A stretch of DNA of 64,000 bases from Pacificimonas sp036351775 (GCA_036351775.1 JAZBPX010000053.1:62001-126000); one strand, 5' to 3'. Positions 25,121 through 34,513 are shown, counted from the first letter of the stretch. Notes: generated from the sequence alone by a model not told the origin. Translations and numbers: made by a program.

Positions 25121-26719
25121 TTGCCGTCTGGATCGACATATGACGCGATAATCGTGGGCGGCGGACACAACGGTCTGACCGCCGCAGCCTATCTCGCCAA
25201 GGCGGGTAAACGCGTCCTGGTGGCGGAAAGACGCGCCGTGGTCGGCGGTGCCGCCGTCACCGAAGAGGTCGCCCCCGGCGCGAGGGTTTCCTCATGCTCC
25301 TACATCGCATCGATGTTGACGCCGGGTGTCATCCGCGACCTGGCGCTGGCGCGGTACGGGCTGGAGATGGTGGCGTGCGATCCGGCGCTTAACCTCCCTA
25401 CATCGGACGGGCGCTTGCTGAGGCTGTGGGGGTCAGCCGAGAAGACCGCCGGGGAGATCGCGCGCTATTCTGCGCGGGACGCCGCCGCTTATATCGACGT
25501 CGATCGCATGCTGCGGCGACTGGCGCGGGTGCTGCAACCGTTCTTCCTCGAGCCGCCACCCAATCTCGAAGCGAAGGGCCTGTCGGGGTTCGCCGAGGTT
25601 CTGCGAGCGGGCCGGCGGGCCTACGGGCTTGGCGGAGAGGACGTCGCGGCGATGATTAGGTTTCTGACCGGGTCGCTAGCGGAGTTCGTGGACCGGCATT
25701 TCGAATCCGATGAAGCCAGGCGCCTGATGCTGGCCAACAATGTCTATGGGAAGCATGGCGGACCCTACGAAAGCGGGTCAACGCTTGGCCTGCTGTTCCA
25801 CCTGCTCTCGGGCGGCGAAAGCGGCGATCAGGGGTATTCGGGCCATGTCATCGGCGGCACTGGTGCGATCAGTGAAGCGCTTGCAAAGGCGGCGGCCGAT
25901 TTCGGCGCGACGATATTGACCGATGCCGAGGTTGCCGAGATCCGCGTTACTTCGGGCCGCGTGGAAGGTATCGCGCTGACTGACGGGCGCACGTTTTCCG
26001 CGCCGCGAGTGCTTTCGAACGCCGACCCGAAGCGCACATTCCTGAAGCTCGTCGACCGCACGAATCTCGATGATGATTTTCGTGAAGACATCAATGCGAT
26101 CCGCATGGCCGGGCCCGCCGCCAAGGTGAATATGTGGCTGGCAAAGGAGCCGCTCATTGCCGGAATGGCAGCCGATGCCACGCCGGCCGAGAAAGCCGTG
26201 CTGAGCATCCTGCCGAGTTTCGAGGACGTGCAGCGGCTCTATGACGGCTCACGCTTCGGAGAACTGGGCGAGGAACTGTGGATCGATTGTGTCGTGCCCA
26301 GCCAGGTCGATCCCACTTTGTGCCCCGAAGGCACATATATGATGACCTGTTTTGTCCAGTATGTTCCCTACAAGCTGAAGGACGGCACAAGCTGGAACGA
26401 CAAACGCGAGGAGCTGGGCGACCGGGTGTGCCGCCAGATCGAGCAGTTCGTACCCGGCCTGCGCGAATCCATACTGGCCAGGAAAGTGATTACACCGCTT
26501 GATCTGGAAGAGACTTACGGGCTGACCGAGGGCAACATCTTCCATGGCGACCTGAACCTTGGACAGCTGTTCATGATGCGGCCCGTCCCCGAATATTCGC
26601 AGTATAATTCGCCGATCAAAGGCTTGTCGCTGTGCGGGGCCGGGGCTCATCCGGGGGGCGGGGTGACCGGTGCGCCGGGAAGAAATGCAGCGCTCGCCGC
26701 GCTCAAACGCTGGAGATGA
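25121..26719 (+). CDS. Phytoene dehydrogenase-like FAD oxidoreductase
   Basis: About 532 residues with an N-terminal FAD fold 'YDAIIVGGGHNGLTAAAYLAKAGKRVLV' and 'VVGGAAVTEE', and a C-terminal 'CGAGAHPGGGVTGAPGRNAA' typical of the CrtI/PYROXD2-like superfamily. No carotenoid genes surround it, so a desaturase or amine-oxidising role in catabolism is more likely than carotenoid synthesis. The start is uncertain: TTG 25121 follows AGAGAGTAAG and lies just after the dyad; an in-frame TTG at 25100 would sit inside the dyad. The stop overlaps the ureohydrolase region, so the two genes are coupled. Confidence 0.78.
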   Translation: MPSGSTYDAIIVGGGHNGLTAAAYLAKAGKRVLVAERRAVVGGAAVTEEVAPGARVSSCSYIASMLTPGVIRDLALARYGLEMVACDPALNLPTSDGRLLRLWGSAEKTAGEIARYSARDAAAYIDVDRMLRRLARVLQPFFLEPPPNLEAKGLSGFAEVLRAGRRAYGLGGEDVAAMIRFLTGSLAEFVDRHFESDEARRLMLANNVYGKHGGPYESGSTLGLLFHLLSGGESGDQGYSGHVIGGTGAISEALAKAAADFGATILTDAEVAEIRVTSGRVEGIALTDGRTFSAPRVLSNADPKRTFLKLVDRTNLDDDFREDINAIRMAGPAAKVNMWLAKEPLIAGMAADATPAEKAVLSILPSFEDVQRLYDGSRFGELGEELWIDCVVPSQVDPTLCPEGTYMMTCFVQYVPYKLKDGTSWNDKREELGDRVCRQIEQFVPGLRESILARKVITPLDLEETYGLTEGNIFHGDLNLGQLFMMRPVPEYSQYNSPIKGLSLCGAGAHPGGGVTGAPGRNAALAALKRWR

Positions 26720-26724
26720 TGAAC

Positions 26725-27519
26725 ATGACACAGATTCGCGTGCTTGGTCTGCCGACCGACGCCAATAGCAGTTTTCTCAAGGGGCCGGCCAAGGCGCCGC
26801 CGCTGGTGCGTGACATGATGATGTCCGACAAGGGGAACCTGTCGACCGAACTGGGCGGCACGTTCGGCGAAGAGATCGATGTCGTCGACGATGGCGATCT
26901 GACGCTCGACGGGACGCCGGAGGATGATCAGCGCATAAGGGACGCGGTCGCCGCGATCCTGGCCGACGATGACATTCCCATCCTGATCGGCGGCGATCAT
27001 GCGGTCACATACCCGATCATGCAGGCCATCGCGGAGAAGCATGGACCGGTCTCAATCCTGCATTTCGATGCCCATCCCGATCTTTATGACGAGCTGCTCG
27101 GCAATCGGCGTTCGCACGCCTCTCCCTTCGCCCGGATTATGGAGGACAAACTCGCATCGCGCCTTGTCCAGGTCGGGATACGAACATTGACGCCGCACCA
27201 GCGCGAGCAAGCGGCGCGTTTCGGTGTTGAGATCATTCCGATGCGCGGCTTTGCCGTTGAGGACGTGCCCCTGCCGGACGGCCCGGTCTACGTCTCGTTC
27301 GACCTGGATGGCCTCGACCCGGCTTACGCGCCCGGTGTATCGCACCATGAACCCGGCGGCCTGAGTGTGCGCGAGGCGCTTGACCTGCTGGACCGGATCA
27401 AGGGGCCGGTCGTCGGGGCGGATGTCGTGGAGTATAATCCGGACCGGGATACGCACGAGATGACCTGCAGCGTCGCGGCAAAACTCGCATCGGAACTGAT
27501 CGCGATCGCGGCCCGCTGA
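26725..27519 (+). CDS. Agmatinase/arginase-family ureohydrolase
   Basis: The 264-residue enzyme contains all binuclear manganese motifs of ureohydrolases: 'GGDHA', 'HFDAHPDLYD' and 'SFDLDGLDPAYAPG', then 'VVEYNPDRD'. Members hydrolyse guanidino compounds (arginine, agmatine, guanidinobutyrate, formiminoglutamate and relatives) to urea or an analogue plus an amine. Start ATG 26725 has GGAG nine bases upstream; ATGs at 26716 and 26719 overlap the preceding stop. It is translationally linked to the CrtI-like gene. With ornithine cyclodeaminase and amine oxidases nearby, a guanidino- or polyamine-derived intermediate is plausible. Small (264 residues) for the family, but no motif is missing. Confidence 0.85.
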   Translation: MTQIRVLGLPTDANSSFLKGPAKAPPLVRDMMMSDKGNLSTELGGTFGEEIDVVDDGDLTLDGTPEDDQRIRDAVAAILADDDIPILIGGDHAVTYPIMQAIAEKHGPVSILHFDAHPDLYDELLGNRRSHASPFARIMEDKLASRLVQVGIRTLTPHQREQAARFGVEIIPMRGFAVEDVPLPDGPVYVSFDLDGLDPAYAPGVSHHEPGGLSVREALDLLDRIKGPVVGADVVEYNPDRDTHEMTCSVAAKLASELIAIAAR

Positions 27520-27545
27520 GCACGGTCGCCGAGGCGATCGCCGTA

Positions 27546-28799
27546 TCAGGCGAAGCGGGCGGGCGAGAAGGGGCGCGGGTCGATCTGCGGCTCGCGGCCT
27601 GCCAGCATGTCTGTCACAATGGCAGCGCTGGCGGGCGCGGAGCAGATTCCCCAGTGGTTGTGCGCCGTCGACAGATAGATGTTCGGGCGGCCCGGGACCG
27701 CGCCGATCAGGGGAAGCATGTCGGGCATACAGGGGCGATGTCCCATCCATAGGGTTCGGGGTTTTGCCTGTCCGAAGCCGGGCAAGTATCTGCGCGCTAC
27801 CGCTTCAGCGGCGCGTATTGGTGCCCGGGAAGCACCCGAAGACGCTGGCGCGAACTCAACCCCGGTAACGAGGCGCAGGCTGTCACCCATTCGCGTCATC
27901 ACGATCCCGTCCGAAGCGAACACGACGGGCCTGTCCGGCAGTGCCGTGCCAGCATCGAACGCGTATGAACGCGAATAGCCGCGCTTGAGGGCAAAAGGCG
28001 GGCTGTAGCCCAGCCGCTTGAATAGCAAAGGCGACCAAGGCCCAAGGGCGACTACCGCTCTCGCTGCGCGCAATTCGCCGCCATGCACGGGGAGCGTGAT
28101 GCGATCTGATGCGCCGATATCGATGCGTTCGGCATCGCCGCGAAACAGGGTTCCTCCCTCCGCCTCGAAAGCGGCGCAATAGGCGGCGACCGCCGCGGCG
28201 GGCTTGGGGTACCAGCCGCTGTCAGTCCACATGATCCCGGAGCGTTTCCAGTTCAACGCCGGTTCGATTTCGAGGAGGCGATCTAGGGAGAGATCTTCGA
28301 CCTCGATCCCCGTGTCCCGTGCGCGCATTTTCGCCGCGGCGACATCTGAGTCGCTGCTGCCGTATTCGATCGTCCCGTCGGCGCGATAGCCGTCATATCC
28401 GGCAGATGCGGCCAGTTCGCGGTGCATCTGCGGGGCAGGCTTTGTCAGCGAGCGCAGCGCATCATTGGCCAGCCGCAAACGGTCAGGCGACGAGCTTGTC
28501 CAGTATCTGGCGAGCCATCCCGCAAGACCCGGGAGCGCGCGATAATCCAGACGAAACCCATGCAGCCGTCCAACCGATGCCGCAAGGAGCGTCGGTAGCG
28601 AGCGGGGAAAGGCGAAAACGGGATCGGGGACCGATTCGACAAGTCCGGCATTGCCAAAGGAGGTTCCGTTTCCCGGGTCCTGCCTGTCGACCAGCGCCAC
28701 GCGGAAACCGTCCCTGACCAGCGCGAGGGCGGCGCAGGTGCCCACCATGCCCGCGCCCAGGACGATCACGTCGTGCGTATCGTCTTGTGTGCGGTGCAA
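27546..28799 (-). CDS. DadA-like FAD-dependent D-amino-acid dehydrogenase/oxidase
   Basis: The 417-residue protein begins with 'HDVIVLGAGMVGTCAALALVRDGFRVALVDRQDPGNGTSFGNAG', the DadA-type FAD domain with its 'GTSFGNAG' loop. It ends with 'GHRPCMPDMLPLIGAVPGRPN' and 'NHWGICSAPASAAIVTDMLAG'. The family oxidatively deaminates D-amino acids or secondary amines such as sarcosine or proline. The likely start is TTG 28799, immediately after the stop of the ornithine cyclodeaminase gene, so it is the last gene of the sox operon. No signal peptide. Activity on an N-methyl or D-amino acid is inferred. Confidence 0.85.
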   Translation of the reverse strand: MHRTQDDTHDVIVLGAGMVGTCAALALVRDGFRVALVDRQDPGNGTSFGNAGLVESVPDPVFAFPRSLPTLLAASVGRLHGFRLDYRALPGLAGWLARYWTSSSPDRLRLANDALRSLTKPAPQMHRELAASAGYDGYRADGTIEYGSSDSDVAAAKMRARDTGIEVEDLSLDRLLEIEPALNWKRSGIMWTDSGWYPKPAAAVAAYCAAFEAEGGTLFRGDAERIDIGASDRITLPVHGGELRAARAVVALGPWSPLLFKRLGYSPPFALKRGYSRSYAFDAGTALPDRPVVFASDGIVMTRMGDSLRLVTGVEFAPASSGASRAPIRAAEAVARRYLPGFGQAKPRTLWMGHRPCMPDMLPLIGAVPGRPNIYLSTAHNHWGICSAPASAAIVTDMLAGREPQIDPRPFSPARFA

Positions 28800-29720
28800 C
28801 TATCCGTCCAGCGCAGCCATGGCGGCGATCAGATCTTCAGCGGCAAAGCCGACAGATTTGAACAGCGTAATATCGTCTTCGGAACGATGATCGGCTGGCT
28901 GGGTGTCGATCAGATCAAGCAGATCGCCCCTTATAACATCTTCCTTGATCTCGTTCCTGCCTAGCGGGATCAGGATTTCGCCCGCCTCGCGCAGCACATT
29001 GGCGGTGACGTCCGCAAAAACCAGAGACTTTGTCATCGCCTCAGTGTCAGCCTCGCGGCTGTTTGGAGAATGTGCGCCGACCAGATCGATATGCTGGCCC
29101 GGTGACAGCCATGCGCCGTGTATGATCGGCTCCGACGAAGAGGTGACCGTCGTTACGACATCGGCTTCGCGCACCGCCGCCTCGGCCTTCGCTGCCGCTT
29201 CGGCTGGCAATCCCCTCGCGCGAAGTGTTTCCGCCACAGCATCCGCCTTTGCCTCGTCGCGTCCCCAGATCAGAATGCGAGAATAGCTTCGCACACTGGC
29301 ATGTGCTTCGGCCATGCAAGGGGCAAGGGAACCGGTCCCCATGACGAGCAAGGTGCTGGCATTCGGCCGGGCGAGCGCCCTGGCTGCCAAAGCGCTGGCG
29401 GCCGCCGTGCGCCTGTTGGTAAGCTCAAGTGCATCAAAGACGGCCTCGGTTCGCCCGGTCGAACGATCCATCAAGAGGTATGTTTCGGCCACGACTTCCG
29501 CCCCGCGCGCGGGATTGTCAGGGAAAACGCCGCTCATCTTCACGCCGATCCAGCGCTCATTCCATGCCGGCATCAGCAGCAGGAAGTCGGCGTTGTTTTC
29601 CATATGATGGAAATGACGGGGAGGGGCCGTGAACCCTTGCGGGATCTGCTTCGCCAACTGATCAATCAGCTTGGGATAATCGAGGGTTCTGGCGATCATA
29701 TCCTGGTCGATCAGACGCAT
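28800..29720 (-). CDS. Ornithine cyclodeaminase/mu-crystallin family protein
   Basis: 306 residues from ATG 29720, which follows AGGAGAA. The Rossmann segment 'TLLVMGTGSLAPCMAEAHASVRSYSRILIWGRD' and the downstream 'VVTTVTSSSEPIIHGAWLSPGQHIDLVGAHSPNSREAD' match the family, which uses NAD(P) on ornithine, ketimines, alanine or related imino acids. N-terminal 'IGVKMSGVFPDN' is the substrate loop. It sits between soxG and the DadA-like gene in one operon, so it may process the cyclic or imine product of the amine oxidase steps. True ornithine cyclodeaminase activity cannot be separated from ketimine reductase activity by eye. Confidence 0.87.
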   Translation of the reverse strand: MRLIDQDMIARTLDYPKLIDQLAKQIPQGFTAPPRHFHHMENNADFLLLMPAWNERWIGVKMSGVFPDNPARGAEVVAETYLLMDRSTGRTEAVFDALELTNRRTAAASALAARALARPNASTLLVMGTGSLAPCMAEAHASVRSYSRILIWGRDEAKADAVAETLRARGLPAEAAAKAEAAVREADVVTTVTSSSEPIIHGAWLSPGQHIDLVGAHSPNSREADTEAMTKSLVFADVTANVLREAGEILIPLGRNEIKEDVIRGDLLDLIDTQPADHRSEDDITLFKSVGFAAEDLIAAMAALDG

Positions 29721-29793
29721 ATCGTTCTCCTTTGGAGGCAAAGCTGGCAAAGTGCCTTACGGGTGCACATGCGGTGCACGGCTGGACGCGCGC

Positions 29794-30246
29794 TCAGGGC
29801 GCGAAATGCTCAAGGAATTGCGAAATATACTGGCTGTATTGCGGCGCGGCATAAAGCGCGATCCGGCCATCCCCGGCGATCAGCACGACCTGGACCTGTC
29901 CAAACAAACCGGACATGGCACTGCCATCCTCAGGACATAGCGACGAACCCGTTGCCAGCTGTTCACGCGTAATGTCGAACCGCGAGAACCGGGTGAGCGT
30001 TGCGATCATGTCGTCGCGGGCGCGCAGCTTCTCAGCGATCGCCGAAGCATCGCTAGCGAGTACGAGAAAGTCGTTGGGGCCAAGCCAGGCGATATGGCTG
30101 GTGCCCGATGACACCATGCAGACACCGGGGATGCCGGCGCCGAGAAGCCGCTCCGCCTCATCATCGGTAAGCGCGTCGGGCGCCATTGTCAGCCTGACCG
30201 CGTCCGCGTGTTGGCCGGTATCATGCGTTGACACGAATATTCTCAC
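29794..30246 (-). CDS. soxG: Sarcosine oxidase gamma subunit
   Basis: The 150-residue product 'RIFVSTHDTGQHADAVRLT ... FSRFDITREQLATGSSLCPED' matches the small gamma subunit of heterotetrameric sarcosine oxidase in size, position and the short 'SRFDI' region. The start is GTG 30246 (overlapping soxA by 26 bases) or GTG 30234; no ATG is in frame. In the complex the gamma subunit packs against the folate-binding half of alpha and has no cofactor. It completes the soxB-D-A-G set. The sequence is divergent, so the call rests on both context and weak similarity. Confidence 0.8.
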   Translation of the reverse strand: MRIFVSTHDTGQHADAVRLTMAPDALTDDEAERLLGAGIPGVCMVSSGTSHIAWLGPNDFLVLASDASAIAEKLRARDDMIATLTRFSRFDITREQLATGSSLCPEDGSAMSGLFGQVQVVLIAGDGRIALYAAPQYSQYISQFLEHFAP

Positions 30247-32920
30247 TATCGAAGGCCGTGGGAGGGGACACCGTTGCCTGCCAACGGTCACCAAGGGAGA
30301 AGACCGTGACCCGTTCGCCGTGCCGGCCCTGCCCTGCTTCCAGCATGGCGAGCGTAACGCCCCTGCGCAGGTTCGGGCTGTAGTAGCTGCTGCCGATCCA
30401 ACCGATGCTGCCGCCGTCGTCATCGATGATATGGCCGCCCATCGGCAGGACCGTCCTGTCATCATCGGCGCGCAGTCCGACGAGTTGTTTGCGATCCGCA
30501 CGCTGAGCGGGCGCCCTGAGTAATGACCGCCTGCCGATGAAATCTGCAGGCTTCTTCGGCCAGAAGGCACCAAAGCCAATATCCCCGGGCTGCGTTTCAC
30601 TGTCGGTGTCCGCGCCGACGTGCAGATACCCCTTCTCGACCCGAAGGATTTCCAGCGCTTCAATGCCGTAGGGGACAATGCCCAACGGTTCTGCCACGCG
30701 CCACAAATGCCCGAGTGCGTCCATGGCCGCAGTGACGGGGACCGAGAGTTCGTAGCTCAGCTCGCCGGAAAAGCTGACCCGGGCGATCCGGGCATGTTGA
30801 TCGGCAAAAGACCCCTCCCGCACCGCCATGTGGGGAAACCGGTCGCGCTCAAGATCAAAGTCCAGATCGCAGGCGGTCAGGATGTCCCGGGCACGCGGAC
30901 CGGCAATGCCGAACGTCGCCCAGTGGCTGGTCACGTTCTGCACCAGCACATCATAGGGCCAGATGCACTGCCGGTATTCATCGACCCATGCGAACACCCG
31001 GTCGGCATGACCGCTGGTGCAGTTCAGGAGATAGTGGTTCTCCCCAAGCCTCATGACCACGCCATCGTCGAATACCGAACCATTTTCGTTCAGCATCAAT
31101 CCGTAGCGAACCTTGCCCTGCTTCAGCGTAGACATGCGGCCGACATAGATGTGGTCCAGGAACGCGCCGGCCTGCGGTCCCTTCACCTCGATCTTGCCCA
31201 AGGGGGAGCCGTCGAAAAGGCCGGCTGTCTCGCGGACGGCCCGCGCTTCCCGCTGGGCCGCGTCGTGGATGGTTTCGCCGCGCGTGGTGTAATGCGATGG
31301 CCGCTCCCACCCATAATCGTCCATGACGGCACCGAGCTCGCGGTGAAAAGCATCGGCCGGCATCAACCTGCGGGGACGGATCAGTTCCCCGGTGGGTCGC
31401 CGAGCACCAAGCGCTGCAAAGCTGGTGGGGATCGCGGGCGGCCGCGCCTTTGTCGGCAGCGTATGCGCAAGCGGTCTGGCAGCCTCCTCCGCCAGAATGC
31501 GCGCGCCGTTCATCGCCGAAAGTCGCCCTTGGTCAGTCCCCATTCCCAGCACGGTGTAGCGCTTCAGGTGGTCGGGTGTTTCGTACCCTTCAGCAACCGC
31601 CTGCTGAATATCGGCCACGGTCACATCAGTCTGAAAGTCGACGAAGCTCTTTTTCGCGAGCTTCGCGCGCTGCAAAATCTCCGCAGCAACAGGGGCCGCC
31701 GGCGTTCCCTGAGTCTTGCCGAGCAGCGTCACCCTGTCAGACGCCGAGCTCGCCGTCAGGGAACCGTCCTCGGCGTTTCGCACAAACCGTCCGCCATCCT
31801 GCAGGAACAGCTGGATGGCTGGCGTCATACCGCCCTGCATGACGATGCTGTCGCACGATACCCATTGTGCCTGACCATCCGGACGGGAAACGCGCACGCG
31901 GTTTACACCGCTTCTTCCGCGCGCTTCGATAAGGCACTCGCCCCTGTCCGTGGCAATCGTCGCGGCAACCTCCGTACCGGCGCTGCGAAGGCGATCGGCA
32001 AAAGCGTGGGTTTCTGCCTCCGGGCCGGCCACGACCACATGGCGTCCCGGCGCAATGCCATGGGTTTCGAGCATGTCGCGCGCAGCGGAAAGCAGGAGGA
32101 TGCCGGGCCGATCATTGTTCGCGAACACGAGCGGCTGGTCCTGCAGCGCCGGCGCCAGAAGGATTTTCTCCGCCCGGATCAAATGCAATTTCTCGCGCAG
32201 TGTGCCCTCGACAGGCTCGGCGCAAACGGTCTCGACTGCCAGCACCAGGCCATGATCAAGCAACGCCACGGCCCGTGTGTTGGGAAGGGTCTGGACCCCC
32301 GCCATTGCCTGAAAGTCGGAAACCGCGCCATCGACCAATGCGAGAAGGTCATCGCGTCCGTCAATATGGCGATCGAGCTCGGCCGCATCGACCGGCGCAT
32401 TGGCAACCAAAAGGGTCTTCACCCGCGCATGGCGGACCCCGTATCGCTGGGGATCGGGTATCGCGGCCGATCTGCCCAAGCCTGCGGCCCTGCGAATAAA
32501 CCCCTCAAAGAAATGCCATGAGGGTTGCATGAACGTCTTGTAGTAGAAGCCCGCGCTGAGCAGCGGTGCAGCCAATTGGTTTATGGCGAGAACATCGAAT
32601 CGCGGCGAGGGGCTACAGTTAACCGGATCTGCAACCAGGCCGTCGTAGAGACGGATCGTCGTCGCCGGAACATTGGCCGTGGAGAAGCCGTCCTGCTCCA
32701 GTTGTACGAGTGCATTTGTTTCCGCGTGCCCGGTGGCGACCTGGCCGCGCGGACGATGATATTTGAAGCTGCGCCCGAGGACGGAAACGCCATTTGCAGC
32801 GAGAGCCGAGGCCAGCGTATCCCCGTCAAACCCGCTATAGCTTCGACCCGCGAAGGTGAAGCCGAGCTTGCGCGACCGATCAATCGACGAGCCGCCCGCT
32901 GGTAACCGGAACGCGCTCAT
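30221..32920 (-). CDS. soxA: Sarcosine oxidase alpha subunit (variant)
   Basis: The 899-residue protein has the N-terminal ferredoxin-like segment 'GDTLASALAANGVSVLGRSFKYHRPRGQV', a central nucleotide-binding region with 'PLVFANNDRPGILLL', and a C-terminal T-protein-like folate domain ('ETAGLFDGSPLGKIEVKGP', 'VSFSGELSYELSVP'). Typical alpha subunits are near 1000 residues with a canonical 'GAGPAG' NAD site. Here that stretch reads 'VKTLLVANAPVDAAELDRHI' (about residue 167 on) and the usual 'ATGAHERPLVFANNDRPG' reads 'APALQDQPLVFANNDRPG'. The dinucleotide site thus looks degenerate. It overlaps soxD (ATGA) upstream and soxG downstream. Confidence 0.88.
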   Translation of the reverse strand: MSAFRLPAGGSSIDRSRKLGFTFAGRSYSGFDGDTLASALAANGVSVLGRSFKYHRPRGQVATGHAETNALVQLEQDGFSTANVPATTIRLYDGLVADPVNCSPSPRFDVLAINQLAAPLLSAGFYYKTFMQPSWHFFEGFIRRAAGLGRSAAIPDPQRYGVRHARVKTLLVANAPVDAAELDRHIDGRDDLLALVDGAVSDFQAMAGVQTLPNTRAVALLDHGLVLAVETVCAEPVEGTLREKLHLIRAEKILLAPALQDQPLVFANNDRPGILLLSAARDMLETHGIAPGRHVVVAGPEAETHAFADRLRSAGTEVAATIATDRGECLIEARGRSGVNRVRVSRPDGQAQWVSCDSIVMQGGMTPAIQLFLQDGGRFVRNAEDGSLTASSASDRVTLLGKTQGTPAAPVAAEILQRAKLAKKSFVDFQTDVTVADIQQAVAEGYETPDHLKRYTVLGMGTDQGRLSAMNGARILAEEAARPLAHTLPTKARPPAIPTSFAALGARRPTGELIRPRRLMPADAFHRELGAVMDDYGWERPSHYTTRGETIHDAAQREARAVRETAGLFDGSPLGKIEVKGPQAGAFLDHIYVGRMSTLKQGKVRYGLMLNENGSVFDDGVVMRLGENHYLLNCTSGHADRVFAWVDEYRQCIWPYDVLVQNVTSHWATFGIAGPRARDILTACDLDFDLERDRFPHMAVREGSFADQHARIARVSFSGELSYELSVPVTAAMDALGHLWRVAEPLGIVPYGIEALEILRVEKGYLHVGADTDSETQPGDIGFGAFWPKKPADFIGRRSLLRAPAQRADRKQLVGLRADDDRTVLPMGGHIIDDDGGSIGWIGSSYYSPNLRRGVTLAMLEAGQGRHGERVTVFSLGDRWQATVSPPTAFDSENIRVNA

Positions 32921-33201
32921 TCGACGGGTCTTTCCGCCATCGGTCGGCCGACCAGAGTTGGCTGCGACACGTCATGGGTAAGGGTATGGCGCCAGATATG
33001 GAACCATGAGCCGCAGCCGCCGACATGGCACCAGCGCTCGGCCTGCCAACCCGCCTCGTTGTTCATTTGATAAAGAAAGTCTGCCCACGCCTCATCGCTC
33101 ACCTGTTCCGGCGGACCGGGGCGAATGATCGCGGCGGGACCGCCGAACCGGAATTCGGTCTCGTCGCGTTCTCCGCAATAAGGGCAACGTAGCTGCATCA
33201 T
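32917..33201 (-). CDS. soxD: Sarcosine oxidase delta subunit
   Basis: 94 residues with the zinc-binding pattern of SoxD: 'CPYCGERDETEFRFGGPA' near the N-terminus and 'ERWCHVGGCGSWFHIWRHTLTH' further on. The delta subunit is structural and holds zinc between alpha and beta. ATG 33201 is preferred; an in-frame TTG at 33216 overlaps the soxB stop. The stop overlaps soxA in ATGA, as in classic sox operons. Confidence 0.93.
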   Translation of the reverse strand: MMQLRCPYCGERDETEFRFGGPAAIIRPGPPEQVSDEAWADFLYQMNNEAGWQAERWCHVGGCGSWFHIWRHTLTHDVSQPTLVGRPMAERPVE

Positions 33202-33205
33202 GGCT

Positions 33206-34486
33206 TCAGTGCTCAATTCCAGCGGCTGCGGCCTCGTCCACCAGCGCGCCTGTGCGGAACCGATCGATCGAAAAGGCTTCGATCAGGGAATGGGGGGCGT
33301 CGTTTGCGATCGTTGCGGCCATGGTTTCGCCGCCAGCGGGTATCGCCTTGAAGCCGCCACCGCCCCAGCAGCAGTTGAGATACAATCCCGGCACAGGGCT
33401 GAGCCCCATGATCGGCGAACTGTCATAGGTGTAATCAACTGTTCCGGACCATTGCCGCAGCAACTTCAAACGGCTGAACTGGGGAATGAAGTCGACAATT
33501 CCCGAAAGCACCGATTCCATCGTGCCGAAGTTTCCGCGCCTCGCGAAACTGGTAAACACATCAGTGCTGCCGCCGGCAACAATGCCGCCCTTGTCCGACT
33601 GCGACAGGTAAACGCCTGTTCCCGACGAGGCCACGACACAATCCAGGACTGGCTTGAGGGGCTCGGAGACGAAGGCCTGCAGGGTGAGATGGCTCACCGG
33701 CAAGCGGAACCCAGCCATTTCGCAAAGCCGGTCCGAACCGCTCGCAGCCATTACCGCCACCTTTCCGGTCGAGATGTCGCCGCGGGTGGTTGTGAGACCT
33801 GAAATGTTTCCGTTCGCGCTGCGACTGATCGCCCTGACTTCGCATTCTTCGATAATATCGACGCCCATTGCGTCCGCGGCGCGGGCATAGCCCCAAGCGA
33901 CGGCATCGTGCCGAACCGTCCCGCCCTCTTCCTGCAGGAAGGCACCCTGTATCGGAAACCGCGCATTGGGATCGGCGTTGAGGATGGGGCAGTAGGCCAG
34001 CGTCTGTTCACGGTCGAGCAGTTCGGCGTTCACGCCGTTCAGCTGCATCGCGTTCACAAGCCGCAACCAGCCCGCCCGGTCATCGCGGTGATGAAAGACG
34101 TTCAGAATGCCGCGCTGGCTGAACATAATATTGAAGTTGAGCGTCTTGCTGAGCGTCTCGTACAGTTTCACCGAACGATCAAAAAAGCGCGAACTGGTAG
34201 TGTAATAATAGTCCGACCGCACGACGGTCGTGTTGCGGCCCGTATTGCCACCGCCCAGCCATCCCTTTTCGATCACGGCGATGTTTCGTACGCCATGGTC
34301 GCGCGCAAGATGAAATGCGGTCGCTAGTCCATGCCCGCCGCCGCCGATGATCACCACATCATAATGCGATTTCGGCTCAGCCTTGCGCCAGGCACGGCCC
34401 CAAGGCGTGCCAAACATGGCATTTCGCGCAAGAGACCATGCGGAATAAGATCGCTTCGGATGGGTGGGCACCTGAGCTGGTTCCAT
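33206..34486 (-). CDS. soxB: Sarcosine oxidase beta subunit
   Basis: The 426-residue flavoprotein opens with the family-specific region 'YDVVIIGGGGHGLATAFHLARDHGVRNIAVIEKGWLGGGNTGRNTTVVRS'. It retains 'VRHDAVAWGYARAAD', whose His corresponds to the covalent FMN attachment site. The complex oxidises sarcosine to glycine, passing the methyl carbon to THF or releasing formaldehyde. Neither SoxB nor the others has a signal peptide, so they act in the cytoplasm. It leads the operon soxB-D-A-G, ornithine cyclodeaminase, DadA-like. A dyad lies 28 bases upstream of the start. Confidence 0.95.
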   Translation of the reverse strand: MEPAQVPTHPKRSYSAWSLARNAMFGTPWGRAWRKAEPKSHYDVVIIGGGGHGLATAFHLARDHGVRNIAVIEKGWLGGGNTGRNTTVVRSDYYYTTSSRFFDRSVKLYETLSKTLNFNIMFSQRGILNVFHHRDDRAGWLRLVNAMQLNGVNAELLDREQTLAYCPILNADPNARFPIQGAFLQEEGGTVRHDAVAWGYARAADAMGVDIIEECEVRAISRSANGNISGLTTTRGDISTGKVAVMAASGSDRLCEMAGFRLPVSHLTLQAFVSEPLKPVLDCVVASSGTGVYLSQSDKGGIVAGGSTDVFTSFARRGNFGTMESVLSGIVDFIPQFSRLKLLRQWSGTVDYTYDSSPIMGLSPVPGLYLNCCWGGGGFKAIPAGGETMAATIANDAPHSLIEAFSIDRFRTGALVDEAAAAGIEH

Positions 34487-34513
34487 CCCTGCGCGCTATC
34501 ACCGAGGCCGCTT

